Part shown: in pieces, positions 25,894 to 33,663 of the stretch
Position numbering within the stretch: the stretch's first letter is position 1
How the letters are laid out: every line of letters starts with the position of its first letter
Origin: Caldisericia bacterium
GTDB lineage: Bacteria > Caldisericota > Caldisericia > B22-G15
Length of the DNA stretch: 47,640 nt
NCBI GenBank assembly: GCA_026414995.1
Contig: JAOAHY010000007.1
Location: 1 to 47,640 of the forward strand
Direction of reading: 5' to 3'
Position numbers and translations under genes: made by a program
Notes under the pieces: generated by a model
Told to the model about the DNA's origin: nothing
Databases searched by the model: none
What the model saw: only the letters and a program-made list of their open reading frames with translations

Positions 25894-26950
25894 AAAAGAA
25901 ATTATCTTAAAAATCTCAAATTTAATTAAAAAAATCTCAAAAAAGGAAATTAATATAATGGAATTTTGCGGAACACATACTCATGAAATTATGAAAAATG
26001 GCTTAAAACAACTCTTGCCAGAAAATATTAATCTTCTCTCAGGACCAGGATGTCCTGTATGTGTTACATCTCAAGAAGATATTGATTATATAATAAAAGT
26101 TTCTCTTGAAGAAAATTTTCAAATTATTACTTTTGGAGATCTTGTAAATGTTAAGGGCAGTGAAATGAGTTTAAATGATTTAAGAATTATGGGAAGAGAA
26201 GTTCATATTGTTTATAATCCTTTTGAAGCTATTAATATTTCAATGGAAAATAAAGAAAAAAATTATATTTTGATTGGTATTGGTTTTGAAACAACTGCTC
26301 CAAATTTAGGATATACAATCATAAAATCTAAAGAATTAGGAATAAAAAATTTATTTTATTATTCTTTAAATAAATTAACTCCACCAGCAATGAAAGCTAT
26401 ATTAAAAATGGGAGAGGTTAAATTGAATGGAATAATTGGACCAGGTCATGTTTCAACAATTATTGGTAAAAAAGGTTGGATGGATGTTTTTCAAGAATAC
26501 AAAATTCCTTTTGTTATTTCTGGTTTTGAACCAATTGATATTATTTATGGAATATATCTTCTTGTTAATATGATTGAAAAGGGTGATGCAGATGTTTTAA
26601 ATGCTTATAAAAGAAGTGTAAAAGAAGAGGGAAATAAAACCGCAAAAGAAATTTTAAATAAAGTTTTTAAAGTAGAAAATGCAAATTGGAGAGGCTTAGG
26701 TATTCTTGAAAAAAGTGGTTTGTATCTAAAAGATGAATTTGAAAATTTTGAAATAAGAAATTACTTTAAATATGAGATTAAAAGTAAAAAAGTTTTAGGT
26801 TGCAGGTGTGATGAAGTTATTAGAGGAGTCATAAAACCAAATGAATGTTCATTATTTAAAAAGGTATGTAATCCACAAAATCCAGTAGGACCATGTATGG
26901 TTTCAAGTGAAGGTGCGTGTTCTGCATATTTTTTATATGGAGATAACTAA
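25880..26950 (+). CDS. hypD: Hydrogenase maturation Fe-S protein HypD
   Basis: 356 aa, normal length. MEFCGTHTHEI with the family Cys, the LSGPGCPVCVTSQEDID block (Cys-x-x-Cys), IGIGFETTAPN, GPGHVSTIIG, SGFEPIDII, and the C-terminal 4Fe-4S motif GCRCDEVIRGVIKPNECSLF..C..P.GPCMVSSEGACSAY are all present. HypD, in complex with HypC, builds the Fe(CN)2CO group of the active site. ATG start overlaps hypC (translational coupling). Confidence 0.97.
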   Translation: MEKNKKEIILKISNLIKKISKKEINIMEFCGTHTHEIMKNGLKQLLPENINLLSGPGCPVCVTSQEDIDYIIKVSLEENFQIITFGDLVNVKGSEMSLNDLRIMGREVHIVYNPFEAINISMENKEKNYILIGIGFETTAPNLGYTIIKSKELGIKNLFYYSLNKLTPPAMKAILKMGEVKLNGIIGPGHVSTIIGKKGWMDVFQEYKIPFVISGFEPIDIIYGIYLLVNMIEKGDADVLNAYKRSVKEEGNKTAKEILNKVFKVENANWRGLGILEKSGLYLKDEFENFEIRNYFKYEIKSKKVLGCRCDEVIRGVIKPNECSLFKKVCNPQNPVGPCMVSSEGACSAYFLYGDN

Positions 26951-26953
26951 ACT

Positions 26954-27952
26954 ATGAGTGAAAAAATCTCTATTTTTCATGGAAGTGGTGGAGAGGGTAC
27001 AAAAAAATTGATTGATAAAATTTTAAAGGAACTAAACAATGAAATTCTTTCAGAATTATTAGATTCAGCAATTTTAAATTTAAAAGACAAATTAGCATTT
27101 ACAACAGACTCTTATGTTATTTCACCTCCATTTTTCAAAGGAGGAGATATTGGAAAACTTGCTATATTCGGAACTGTAAATGATTTATCAGTTGTTGGAG
27201 CAGAACCCCTATTTTTTAGTTTAAGTTTTATAATTGAAGAAGGTTTTGAATTAGAAGAGTTTGAAAAAATTATTAAATCAATAAAAGAAGCAAGCGAGAT
27301 AACTAAAGTTAAAATTGTTACTGGTGATACAAAGGTAGTTGAAAAAGGTAAGGGGGATAAAATTTTTATTAATACTTCAGGAATTGGAATTATAAAAAAC
27401 AAAAGAGATTTAAAGGAAAGAAAAATAGAAAAAGGAGATCTTATATTAATAAATGGTGGAATTGGAGAACATGGGCTTGCAATTATGCTTGAAAGGCTTG
27501 GTGTTAAAACAGGAGATGAAGTTAAATCTGATCTAGCACCACTAAATTCTTTAGTATTACCTTTACTTGATAATTTTACAGAAATAAAATTTATGAGAGA
27601 CCCAACTAGAGGAGGAGTTGCGACAGTTTTAAATGAAATAACTAAAAAATATAAATTTGATATTGAAATTTGGGAAGATTCTTTGCCAATAAAAAATTGG
27701 GTAAAGGAAGCATCAAATATCCTTGGTATTGATCCTCTTTATTCAGCAAATGAAGGAAAAGTTATTATGGTTGTTGATAAAAATAAAGGTGAAGAAATTC
27801 TTAAATTTATAAAAAAACATCCTCTTGGAAAAGAAGCAAATATAATAGGTGAGATTAAGGAAGAAGGAGAAAGGGTTTATCTTAAAACAGAAATTGGAAC
27901 AAAAAGAATTTTAGATACATTAAAGAGAGATTTACTCCCAAGAATCTGTTAA
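26954..27952 (+). CDS. hypE: Hydrogenase maturation protein HypE
   Basis: 332 aa, AIR-synthase-like fold. IFHGSGGEGTKKLIDK near the N-terminus, TDSYVISPPFFKGGDIGKLAIFGTVNDLSVVGAEP, MRDPTRGGVATVLNEI, and the C-terminal LLPRIC with Cys332 as the last residue, the acceptor of the carbamoyl group that is dehydrated to thiocyanate by ATP. All catalytic blocks intact. Three bases after hypD. The next gene (hypA) has its own promoter. Confidence 0.97.
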   Translation: MSEKISIFHGSGGEGTKKLIDKILKELNNEILSELLDSAILNLKDKLAFTTDSYVISPPFFKGGDIGKLAIFGTVNDLSVVGAEPLFFSLSFIIEEGFELEEFEKIIKSIKEASEITKVKIVTGDTKVVEKGKGDKIFINTSGIGIIKNKRDLKERKIEKGDLILINGGIGEHGLAIMLERLGVKTGDEVKSDLAPLNSLVLPLLDNFTEIKFMRDPTRGGVATVLNEITKKYKFDIEIWEDSLPIKNWVKEASNILGIDPLYSANEGKVIMVVDKNKGEEILKFIKKHPLGKEANIIGEIKEEGERVYLKTEIGTKRILDTLKRDLLPRIC

Positions 27953-27967
27953 ATAATAAACAATATA

Positions 27968-27996
27968 TTGATTTTTTCTTTTAAAATAAGTATAAT
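27968..27996 (+). promoter_or_regulatory. Promoter of hypA and the hydrogenase structural genes
   Basis: TTGATT (27968-27973), 17 bases, TATAAT (27991-27996): one of the best promoter matches in the window. It lies in the 58-base gap after hypE. The ATG of hypA is 14 bases after the -10, with no Shine-Dalgarno between, so the leader would be about seven bases. Confidence 0.65.
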
Positions 27997-28010
27997 TTTA
28001 AATATATATT

Positions 28011-28409
28011 ATGCATGAATGGGCCTTAGCAGAAGCAGTTGTTGAATCATCTTTAAGATTATCAAAAGAAAAAAATATTGAAAAAGTGAATGAAATTTAC
28101 ATTAAAGTTGGTGAACTTCAAAATATTGATATTGAAGTATTTGATTATGCATTTAAAGAGTTGATTAAAGATACACTTCTAAAGAATTCAAAAATAATTT
28201 ATGAAACTCAAGAGGCTATTTTAAAATGTAACAATTGCAGAAATGAATGGAAATTTATGGAAAGCTTTAAAAACTTAAGCGAAGATGAAAAAGAAGCAAT
28301 ACACTTTATACCAGAAACACTTCATATTTACATAAAATGTCCGAAATGTGGAAGCATTGATTTTGAAATTATAAATGGAAGAGGAGTTTTTTTAGAGGAT
28401 ATAAAGTGA
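28011..28409 (+). CDS. hypA: Nickel metallochaperone HypA (archaeal-style)
   Basis: 132 aa, longer than the usual bacterial HypA (about 113-118). It starts MHEWALAEAVV: His2 and Glu3 are the nickel ligands, and the MHEWAL form is what I recall from Thermococcales. The zinc site is Cys-x-x-Cys twice (KCNNC and KCPKCGS), with a longer insertion between them (ESFKNLSEDEKEAIHFIPETLHIYI) as in archaeal versions. HypA delivers nickel to the large subunit. It overlaps the next gene (a MinD-type ATPase) by four bases, the same HypA/ATPase pairing seen in those archaea. Confidence 0.93.
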   Translation: MHEWALAEAVVESSLRLSKEKNIEKVNEIYIKVGELQNIDIEVFDYAFKELIKDTLLKNSKIIYETQEAILKCNNCRNEWKFMESFKNLSEDEKEAIHFIPETLHIYIKCPKCGSIDFEIINGRGVFLEDIK

Positions 28410-29146
28410 GTATCGATCCTAGAGTCTCATATATAGAAAAAAAATTAGATAGAATAAAAAGAATTTGGGCTGTATCTAGTGGAAAAGGTGGTGTTGGTAA
28501 AAGTACAATTGCATCAATTCTTTCTCTAATTTTAAAAGAAAAAGGGTTTAAAGTTGGTTTGCTTGACCTTGATATATATGGTCCATCAACTCATGTTGTT
28601 TTAGGAGTAAAAAATTTTGAATTAATTGAAGAAAATGGAGTTCTTCCTCAAGATATAAATGGTTTAAAATATATATCAATCTTATCATTTACAAGGAATA
28701 AACCTTTATCTTTAAGAGGAAATGAACTAACTGATATTTTTCTCGAACTTTTTACAATTACAAATTGGGGAGAATTAGACTTTTTAATAATTGATATGCC
28801 ACCAGGCATTGGAGATACAACTCTTGATTTATTAAAATTTATTAAAAAATGTGAATATTTAATAATTTCAAACAGCTCAAGAATTTCCTTTGAAACAGTT
28901 ATTAAACTTTTTGAAATATTAAAACTTTCAAATGCAAAAATTTTAGGTTTAATTGAGAACATGAAATTTTCTTCAGACGAATTCATATTAAAGGAGTGCG
29001 AAAAAAGAAATATAAATTATATCGGTAGTATAAATTTTTATTTTGATTTAGATTATTTATACGGTAATATTAATGCTATAATTAATTCTGATTTATCTTT
29101 GTTTTTATATAAGATTTTAGAAAGGATTTTAGATCAAAACTTTTAA
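28406..29146 (+). CDS. MinD/Mrp-type ATPase in the place of HypB
   Basis: 246 aa, GTG start overlapping the hypA stop (GTGA), with AGAGGAT upstream. Deviant Walker A KGGVGKST at 27-34 (SSGKGGVGKS), LLDLDIYGPS, and IDMPPGIGDTT (switch II) are the Mrp/MinD signature. The GTPase HypB, with its own G motifs and His-rich tail, is not encoded here. In Thermococcus kodakarensis, an ATPase of this fold (HypB-AT) binds HypA and drives nickel uptake (known from structural work). Position and coupling suggest the same role. The CxxC that Fe-S-carrier Mrp proteins have near the C-terminus is absent (ENMKFSSDEF...), so Fe-S carriage is unlikely. Confidence 0.85.
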   Translation: MSIDPRVSYIEKKLDRIKRIWAVSSGKGGVGKSTIASILSLILKEKGFKVGLLDLDIYGPSTHVVLGVKNFELIEENGVLPQDINGLKYISILSFTRNKPLSLRGNELTDIFLELFTITNWGELDFLIIDMPPGIGDTTLDLLKFIKKCEYLIISNSSRISFETVIKLFEILKLSNAKILGLIENMKFSSDEFILKECEKRNINYIGSINFYFDLDYLYGNINAIINSDLSLFLYKILERILDQNF

Positions 29147-29161
29147 AGAGAGAGGGTGATT

Positions 29162-30838
29162 ATGGAGAAGATTAAGATTAAAATTAATGGAAACGAGATT
29201 GAAGTAGATCAAGGAAAAACTATCCTTCAAGTTGCTAAAGAGTTAAATTTACATATTCCAACATTATGTTATCTTGAACCACTTTCACCACAAGGTGCAT
29301 GCAGATTATGCATAGTTGAAGATAGAGGTAAACTTGTTGCATCCTGTAATACTCCTATTGCTCCTAATATGGATATAAAACTTGATACTCCAGATGTTAT
29401 TAGTTCAAGAAAATTATTGCTTCAACTACTTTTTACTGAAAGAAACCACTATTGTATGTATTGTGAGGTATCGGGAAACTGTGAACTACAAAACATGGGT
29501 TATGAATTTGGTTTAGATCACTTTGAATTTCCAACTTATGAAAAAAGATTTGAAGTTGATAATTCACATGACTACATAATTATGGATCCAAATAGATGTA
29601 TTTTGTGTAGAAGATGTGTTAAAGCATGCTCTGAACTCGCTGGACATTTTGTATTAGGTGAAATGAATAGAGGAATTGAAACTTTAATTATTGCTGACAT
29701 GAATCTACCTCTTGGAGAATCAAGTTGTACCTCATGCGGATTATGTACTCAAGTTTGTCCAACCGGAGCATTAATTGATAAAAGAAGTGTTTATCTTGGA
29801 AAAGATGTACAAACAGATATTATTTACTCAAATTGTAATGAATGTGCAGTTGGATGTGGTACAAAAATTTATAAAAAGAAAAATTCAAATTTTATAGTAA
29901 AAATTTATGGAGATATGAATTCAGAGATTAATGGTGGAGTTTTATGTAAAATTGGAAGATACTCTGCCTTGTTTGAAGAGAAACCAAGAGTTATTTCTTC
30001 AAAATTTAAAGAAGAAGCAAACTTTAAAAAATTAGATAGAGAAAGACTAATTAAACTTATTTCTGAGAAAATTAATGAACTTATTGTTTATATTGATGGA
30101 ACTCTTTTTAATGAAGAGATTGAATTAATAAAAAATGTTTTTAAAGATAAAGTTTACTCTCTATATACAAATGAACCTCAAATTCCATCAAGTATAACAC
30201 TAAAAGATTTAAATAATGAAAAAGAATTTATTGTTATAGGTGTTGATTTAAACAGAGAATATGGAGTTGTTGGTTCTTTTGTTAAAAGAAAAGTTTTAGG
30301 AGGAGAAGGAAAACTTGCTGTTTTTGATTCAGATTTTAACTCTCTTGCACAAATTTCTCACTATACATTTAATATAAATCAACTTAAAGAGGGACTTGAG
30401 GAATTAAAAGATTTTAAATCTCCAGTTGTAATTTATAAAGAAATCCCAAAAGAGGCAGCTGAGATTCTTAAGAGTAAAGACAATTACAAATTCTTATGGC
30501 TTCCTCCAGAAACAAATTCTATTGGTTTAAATAAATTTGGTATTAAAAATGAAATTAAAAATTCAAAGGTAGTTATATTCTTTGGAGAAAATATTGATGG
30601 TCTCAAGAATTTTAATAAAGATACTTATATTATTGCATTTACTCCATATGAAACAGAAGAACTTTTAAAAAGAGCTGATGTTATTGTTGGAATATCTAAT
30701 GGGTTTGAAAGAGAGGGTACTTTTTATAATATTGATGGTAAAGTTGTTAAAAAAGAAAAAGTTTTAAATCCAAAATTTGAAACTCTTGACCTTAAAAATT
30801 TTTTAAATGAATTTAATAGAGTATCATCAATTAAATGA
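29162..30838 (+). CDS. NuoG/HoxU-like multi-cluster Fe-S subunit of the hydrogenase
   Basis: 558 aa from the ATG at 29162 (SD GAGGGTG); the GTG two codons up is less likely. Clusters in order: 2Fe-2S (Cys36, 47, 50, 62); His-Cys3 (His96, Cys98, 101, 107); two 4Fe-4S ferredoxin motifs (Cys146, 149, 152, 156 and Cys189, 192, 195, 199); a molybdopterin-type Fe4S4 domain (Cys225, 228, 232 and 262). The rest, about 290 residues, is a NuoG-like domain much shorter than a molybdenum enzyme, and no Mo site is expected. It would carry electrons between the hydrogenase small subunit and an acceptor. HoxU proteins usually end after the ferredoxin part, so this is longer. No NuoE/NuoF gene is nearby. Confidence 0.9.
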   Translation: MEKIKIKINGNEIEVDQGKTILQVAKELNLHIPTLCYLEPLSPQGACRLCIVEDRGKLVASCNTPIAPNMDIKLDTPDVISSRKLLLQLLFTERNHYCMYCEVSGNCELQNMGYEFGLDHFEFPTYEKRFEVDNSHDYIIMDPNRCILCRRCVKACSELAGHFVLGEMNRGIETLIIADMNLPLGESSCTSCGLCTQVCPTGALIDKRSVYLGKDVQTDIIYSNCNECAVGCGTKIYKKKNSNFIVKIYGDMNSEINGGVLCKIGRYSALFEEKPRVISSKFKEEANFKKLDRERLIKLISEKINELIVYIDGTLFNEEIELIKNVFKDKVYSLYTNEPQIPSSITLKDLNNEKEFIVIGVDLNREYGVVGSFVKRKVLGGEGKLAVFDSDFNSLAQISHYTFNINQLKEGLEELKDFKSPVVIYKEIPKEAAEILKSKDNYKFLWLPPETNSIGLNKFGIKNEIKNSKVVIFFGENIDGLKNFNKDTYIIAFTPYETEELLKRADVIVGISNGFEREGTFYNIDGKVVKKEKVLNPKFETLDLKNFLNEFNRVSSIK

Positions 30839-30847
30839 GGTGAAAGG

Positions 30848-31390
30848 ATGAAAAAAATAAAAGTTGCATCAATTTGGTGTGAAGGTTGCTCTGGTTGTCA
30901 TATGTCTTTTCTTGATATGGATGAAAGATTAGTAGAATTGATAAATAAAGGTTTAGAGATAAATGCAACTCCAATAACAGACCTTAAAGTTCCAGACGAT
31001 GATACAGATATAGGAATAATTGAAGGTGCAGTTGCAACAGACCATCATGAAGAAGAAGTCAAAATGATGAGAGAAAAATGTAAATTTATAGTTGCGATTG
31101 GTGATTGTGCAGTTTTTGGTGGAATTGTTACTATGAGAAATTATTTCTCTGTCGATGAATTATTAAAAAGAGGATATATAGAAACAGAAACTACTGTTGA
31201 TGGAAAAATTCCAACATCACCTGAACTTGGAAAACACCTTCCAAAAGTAAAGGCAGTAAATGAAGTTATTAAAGTTGATTATTATATTCCAGGTTGTCCT
31301 CCATCTGCAGATTCAATTTATCATGTATTAAAAGAAATTTTAGAAGGTAAAACACCTGTTTTAACAGGTGAACTCTTAAAATATGAGTAA
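30848..31390 (+). CDS. hoxY: [NiFe]-hydrogenase small subunit (HoxY-like)
   Basis: 180 aa, typical of cytoplasmic group 3 enzymes and lacking a Tat signal. Cys11 and Cys14 (WCEGCSGCH), Cys87 (IGDCAVFGG) and Cys150 (PGCPPSAD) bind the single proximal 4Fe-4S cluster; medial and distal clusters are missing, as in HoxY. Passes electrons to the NuoG/HoxU-like subunit encoded just upstream. A GAGGTG SD precedes the ATG. A palindrome in its last codons is listed separately. hoxH follows after 11 bases. Confidence 0.94.
   Translation: MKKIKVASIWCEGCSGCHMSFLDMDERLVELINKGLEINATPITDLKVPDDDTDIGIIEGAVATDHHEEEVKMMREKCKFIVAIGDCAVFGGIVTMRNYFSVDELLKRGYIETETTVDGKIPTSPELGKHLPKVKAVNEVIKVDYYIPGCPPSADSIYHVLKEILEGKTPVLTGELLKYE
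31353..31370 (+). repeat. 18-base palindrome near the end of hoxY
   Basis: CACCTGTT TT AACAGGTG, eight pairs around a two-base centre, 18 bases before the hoxY stop codon and 33 bases before the hoxH ATG. It lies inside coding sequence (TPVLTGEL), so it may simply reflect codon choice. Confidence 0.5.
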
Positions 31391-31401
31391 TGAGGTGAAA
31401 G

Positions 31402-32826
31402 ATGAATAAAAAAATAACAATAAATCCTGTTACAAGAATTGAAGGACATGCAAGAGTAACAATATTTTTAGATGATGATGGAAAAGTAGATGAAGCATAT
31501 CTTCATATAGATCAGTTTAGAGGTTTTGAAAAGTTTTCTGAAGGGCGTTACTTTGCTGAAATGCCAATTATTACCCCAAGAATTTGTGGAATTTGTCCTG
31601 TAAGTCACCACCTTGCAGCAGCTAAAGCAACAGATGAAATTTTAGGAGTTGAAATTCCAAAATCTGCAAAACTTCTAAGAGAATTAATTCATATGGGTCA
31701 AGTTATTCAATCACATTCAATGCACTTTTTTGAACTTGCAGGTCCAGATCTAATTTTAGGTTGGGATGCTGATCCAAGAATAAGAAATGTTGTTGGATTA
31801 ATACAAACAAACCCAGAACTTGCTCTTAAAGCAGTAAAACTAAGAAAATTTGGGCAAAGGATAATTGAACTTGTTGCTGGAAGAAGAATTCATCCTACAT
31901 TTGCAATTCCAGGAGGGGTAAATCAAGCACTTTCTGAAGAAGCAAGAAATGAAATTCTTTCAGGAATAGATGAAATGATATCTTACATTCAAGAAGGAAT
32001 AAAAATTGCACTCGATTTTATTGAGAAAAATAAAGAATTATGTGATAAATTTGCTTCATTTCAAAGTGGTTATATGGGACTTGTTAAAAATGATGGTTCT
32101 CTTGAACTTTATGATGGAAAGATAAGGTTTATGGATAAAAATGGAAAAGTTGTTAATGAGTTTGAAGATAAAGATTACATAAAATACATTGGAGAAAAGG
32201 TTGAAGATTGGAGTTATCTTAAATTTCCATACTATAAACCATTTGGATATCCTGATGGAGTTTATAGAGTTGGGCCACTTGCAAGATTAAATGCATCAGA
32301 TAAAATTTCAACACCTCTTGCTAATGAAGAGTTTAAGAAATTTAAGGAAATGGGTAATGGAAAACCAATTGAAGGTTCAATTTATTATCATTATGCAAGA
32401 CTAATTGAAACAATTTATGCATTAGAGAGAGCAAAAGAAATTCTTGAGGATCCAGAGGTTGTGTCAAAAGATACATTTATTCCAGGAAAACCAACAAATA
32501 AAGAAGGTATTGGAGTAATAGAAGCACCTCGTGGAACTTTAATTCACCACTATTGGGTCAATGAAAAAGGTACAATTGAAAAAGCAAATCTAATTGTTGC
32601 AACAGGGCACAACAATTGGGCAATGAGCAAAGCAGTTGAACTTGTTGCAAAAGGTTTTGTTGATGGAAAAAATCTTAAAGAAGGTATGTTAAATAGAGTA
32701 GAAGGCGCGATAAGATGTTATGATCCATGTCTTTCATGTTCGACCCATGCAATAGGGAAGATGCCAATTGTTATTGAACTATATGATAAAAAGGGAAACT
32801 TAATTAATTTTGTCAAAAGAGACTAA
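31402..32826 (+). CDS. hoxH: [NiFe]-hydrogenase large subunit (HoxH-like)
   Basis: 474 aa. L1 motif RICGICPVSHH (Cys62, Cys65) and L2 motif DPCLSCSTH (Cys443, Cys446, His449) supply the four Cys ligands of the NiFe centre. Residues 450-474 (AIGKMPIV...) are the C-terminal tail cut off after nickel insertion by the protease encoded next. The N-terminus NPVTRIEGHARVTIF is classical. L1 and L2 are complete, so it should be active. Group 3 (bidirectional, cytoplasmic) is suggested by the short small subunit and the NuoG-like partner. The reaction is H2 to 2H+ + 2e-, in either direction. SD GAGGTG before the ATG. Confidence 0.96.
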   Translation: MNKKITINPVTRIEGHARVTIFLDDDGKVDEAYLHIDQFRGFEKFSEGRYFAEMPIITPRICGICPVSHHLAAAKATDEILGVEIPKSAKLLRELIHMGQVIQSHSMHFFELAGPDLILGWDADPRIRNVVGLIQTNPELALKAVKLRKFGQRIIELVAGRRIHPTFAIPGGVNQALSEEARNEILSGIDEMISYIQEGIKIALDFIEKNKELCDKFASFQSGYMGLVKNDGSLELYDGKIRFMDKNGKVVNEFEDKDYIKYIGEKVEDWSYLKFPYYKPFGYPDGVYRVGPLARLNASDKISTPLANEEFKKFKEMGNGKPIEGSIYYHYARLIETIYALERAKEILEDPEVVSKDTFIPGKPTNKEGIGVIEAPRGTLIHHYWVNEKGTIEKANLIVATGHNNWAMSKAVELVAKGFVDGKNLKEGMLNRVEGAIRCYDPCLSCSTHAIGKMPIVIELYDKKGNLINFVKRD

Positions 32827-33223
32827 AAAGGTAATTTTAGTTGGTTTTGGTAATGAATATAGAAGAGATGATGGATTAGGCATAAAGCTCCTGGACCTTA
32901 TAGAAGATGAGAAAGTTAAGAAGATTAAGGTTCAGGAGCTTTCTTATTCTTTGATTGATGATATAAAAGATTATGATATTGTAATTTTTATTGATGCAAG
33001 TATTGAGGGGAAGGATGTAAATTTAAAAAAAATTGAAAAAACTCAAAAATTTTCACCTTTAACACATCACTTACCACCAGAAGAACTATTAATATGGGCA
33101 GAATTTATTAATAAAAAACATTATGATTTTTATTTGCTTTCAATAAGGGGTTATGATTTCGATTTTGGAGAAGAGATATCAGAAGAGGGAAAGAAAAATT
33201 TAGAAAAAAGTTTAGGTTTTTAA
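32810..33223 (+). CDS. Hydrogenase maturation protease (HycI/HoxW-type)
   Basis: 137 aa, TTG start inside the end of hoxH (17-base overlap). GFGNEYRRDDGLGIKL is the family nucleotide-fold signature, with Glu (GNE) and Asp (IFIDAS) as the nickel-sensing residues; LTHHLPPEELL matches the third conserved block with its His. It removes the C-terminal tail of the large subunit after nickel is inserted. The gene carries a striking inverted repeat (32884-32942) near its start. Last gene of the hydrogenase run. Confidence 0.93.
   Translation: MSKETKKVILVGFGNEYRRDDGLGIKLLDLIEDEKVKKIKVQELSYSLIDDIKDYDIVIFIDASIEGKDVNLKKIEKTQKFSPLTHHLPPEELLIWAEFINKKHYDFYLLSIRGYDFDFGEEISEEGKKNLEKSLGF
32884..32942 (+). repeat. 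Long inverted repeat (17-bp stem) inside the protease gene
   Basis: AAAGCTCCTGGACCTTA (32884-32900) and TAAGGTTCAGGAGCTTT (32926-32942) pair over all 17 positions in RNA, with one G-U wobble; the loop is 25 bases. The stem is GC-richer than anything around it in this AT-rich sequence. It lies about 75 bases after the start codon. Both arms are coding, within the protease. Confidence 0.85.
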
Positions 33224-33260
33224 AAAAATTTTTAGAAACTCTTTAAAAATTGTCTTTTGT

Positions 33261-33266
33261 TATAAT
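33261..33266 (+). promoter_or_regulatory. -10 box seven bases before an ATG (leaderless small ORF)
   Basis: TATAAT ends six bases before the ATG at 33273, in a 49-base gap after the protease gene. A start at or next to the A of ATG would be leaderless. The -35 is not convincing. Confidence 0.45.
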
Positions 33267-33272
33267 TAATTT

Positions 33273-33464
33273 ATGTTAAAAGAAAAATTTAATGAATTTA
33301 TAAAATTAATATTTGGAAAATCAAAAAATTATTATAAAGATAAATTTTTCAAAAATTTTCTTGATAATTTAATAGAAAAATTAAAAACAAATAAAACTAA
33401 AAAATTAAAAATTAATTGTATCCATAAAGATTTTATAAGAGAAAATTTAAGGAATCCATACTAA
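33273..33464 (+). CDS. Hypothetical 63-aa lysine-rich small protein
   Basis: 63 codons, MLKEKFNEFIKLIFGKSKNYYKD onwards, very rich in Lys, Asn and Phe, with one Cys and no signal peptide or recognised motif. A TATAAT box lies six bases upstream and there is no Shine-Dalgarno. The composition is what random AT-rich sequence would give, so it may not be a gene. If real, it is followed one base later by another small ORF (33466-33603). Function unknown. Confidence 0.3.
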   Translation: MLKEKFNEFIKLIFGKSKNYYKDKFFKNFLDNLIEKLKTNKTKKLKINCIHKDFIRENLRNPY

Positions 33465-33465
33465 T

Positions 33466-33603
33466 ATGCTTAAAAAAATTTCAAAGAACTATATAAATAA
33501 ATCTCAAAAAATATTAATGAATTTTAAAATTCTATCTAATGAAGAATACCTTTTTGATCTAATAAGGTGGACTTATGAGATTGTTGACCCAAAAAAACTT
33601 TAG
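33466..33603 (+). CDS. Hypothetical 45-aa small protein
   Basis: ATG one base after the preceding small ORF's stop; 45 codons, MLKKISKNYINKSQKILM, ending RWTYEIVDPKKL. AAGGA lies about ten bases upstream. The composition is less skewed than its neighbour, with a WTYEIVDP end that looks like protein. It could be the remains of a longer gene together with 33273-33464, since the two are adjacent in different frames. Not recognised. The xfp promoter overlaps its stop. Confidence 0.3.
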   Translation: MLKKISKNYINKSQKILMNFKILSNEEYLFDLIRWTYEIVDPKKL

Positions 33604-33627
33604 AATATCCATTTTTTATTGTATAAA
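33599..33627 (+). promoter_or_regulatory. Possible promoter of xfp
   Basis: TTTAGA (33599-33604), 17 bases, TATAAA (33622-33627), then GGAGG and ATG at 33664. The -35 is a weak match. Confidence 0.4.
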
Positions 33628-33663
33628 TTGATTAAAATTTATTGAGTAATTTTGGAGGATGTG

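Noticed and set aside
27112-27402. Minus-strand frame within hypE (and similar ones in hypF and the ATPase gene)
   Set aside because: Shadow of a conserved gene with no start signal of its own.
28406-29146. Calling this gene hypB or housekeeping mrp outright
   Set aside because: The fold is MinD/Mrp, not the HypB GTPase, but its place in the hyp operon and the missing CxxC speak against ordinary mrp; left without a symbol.
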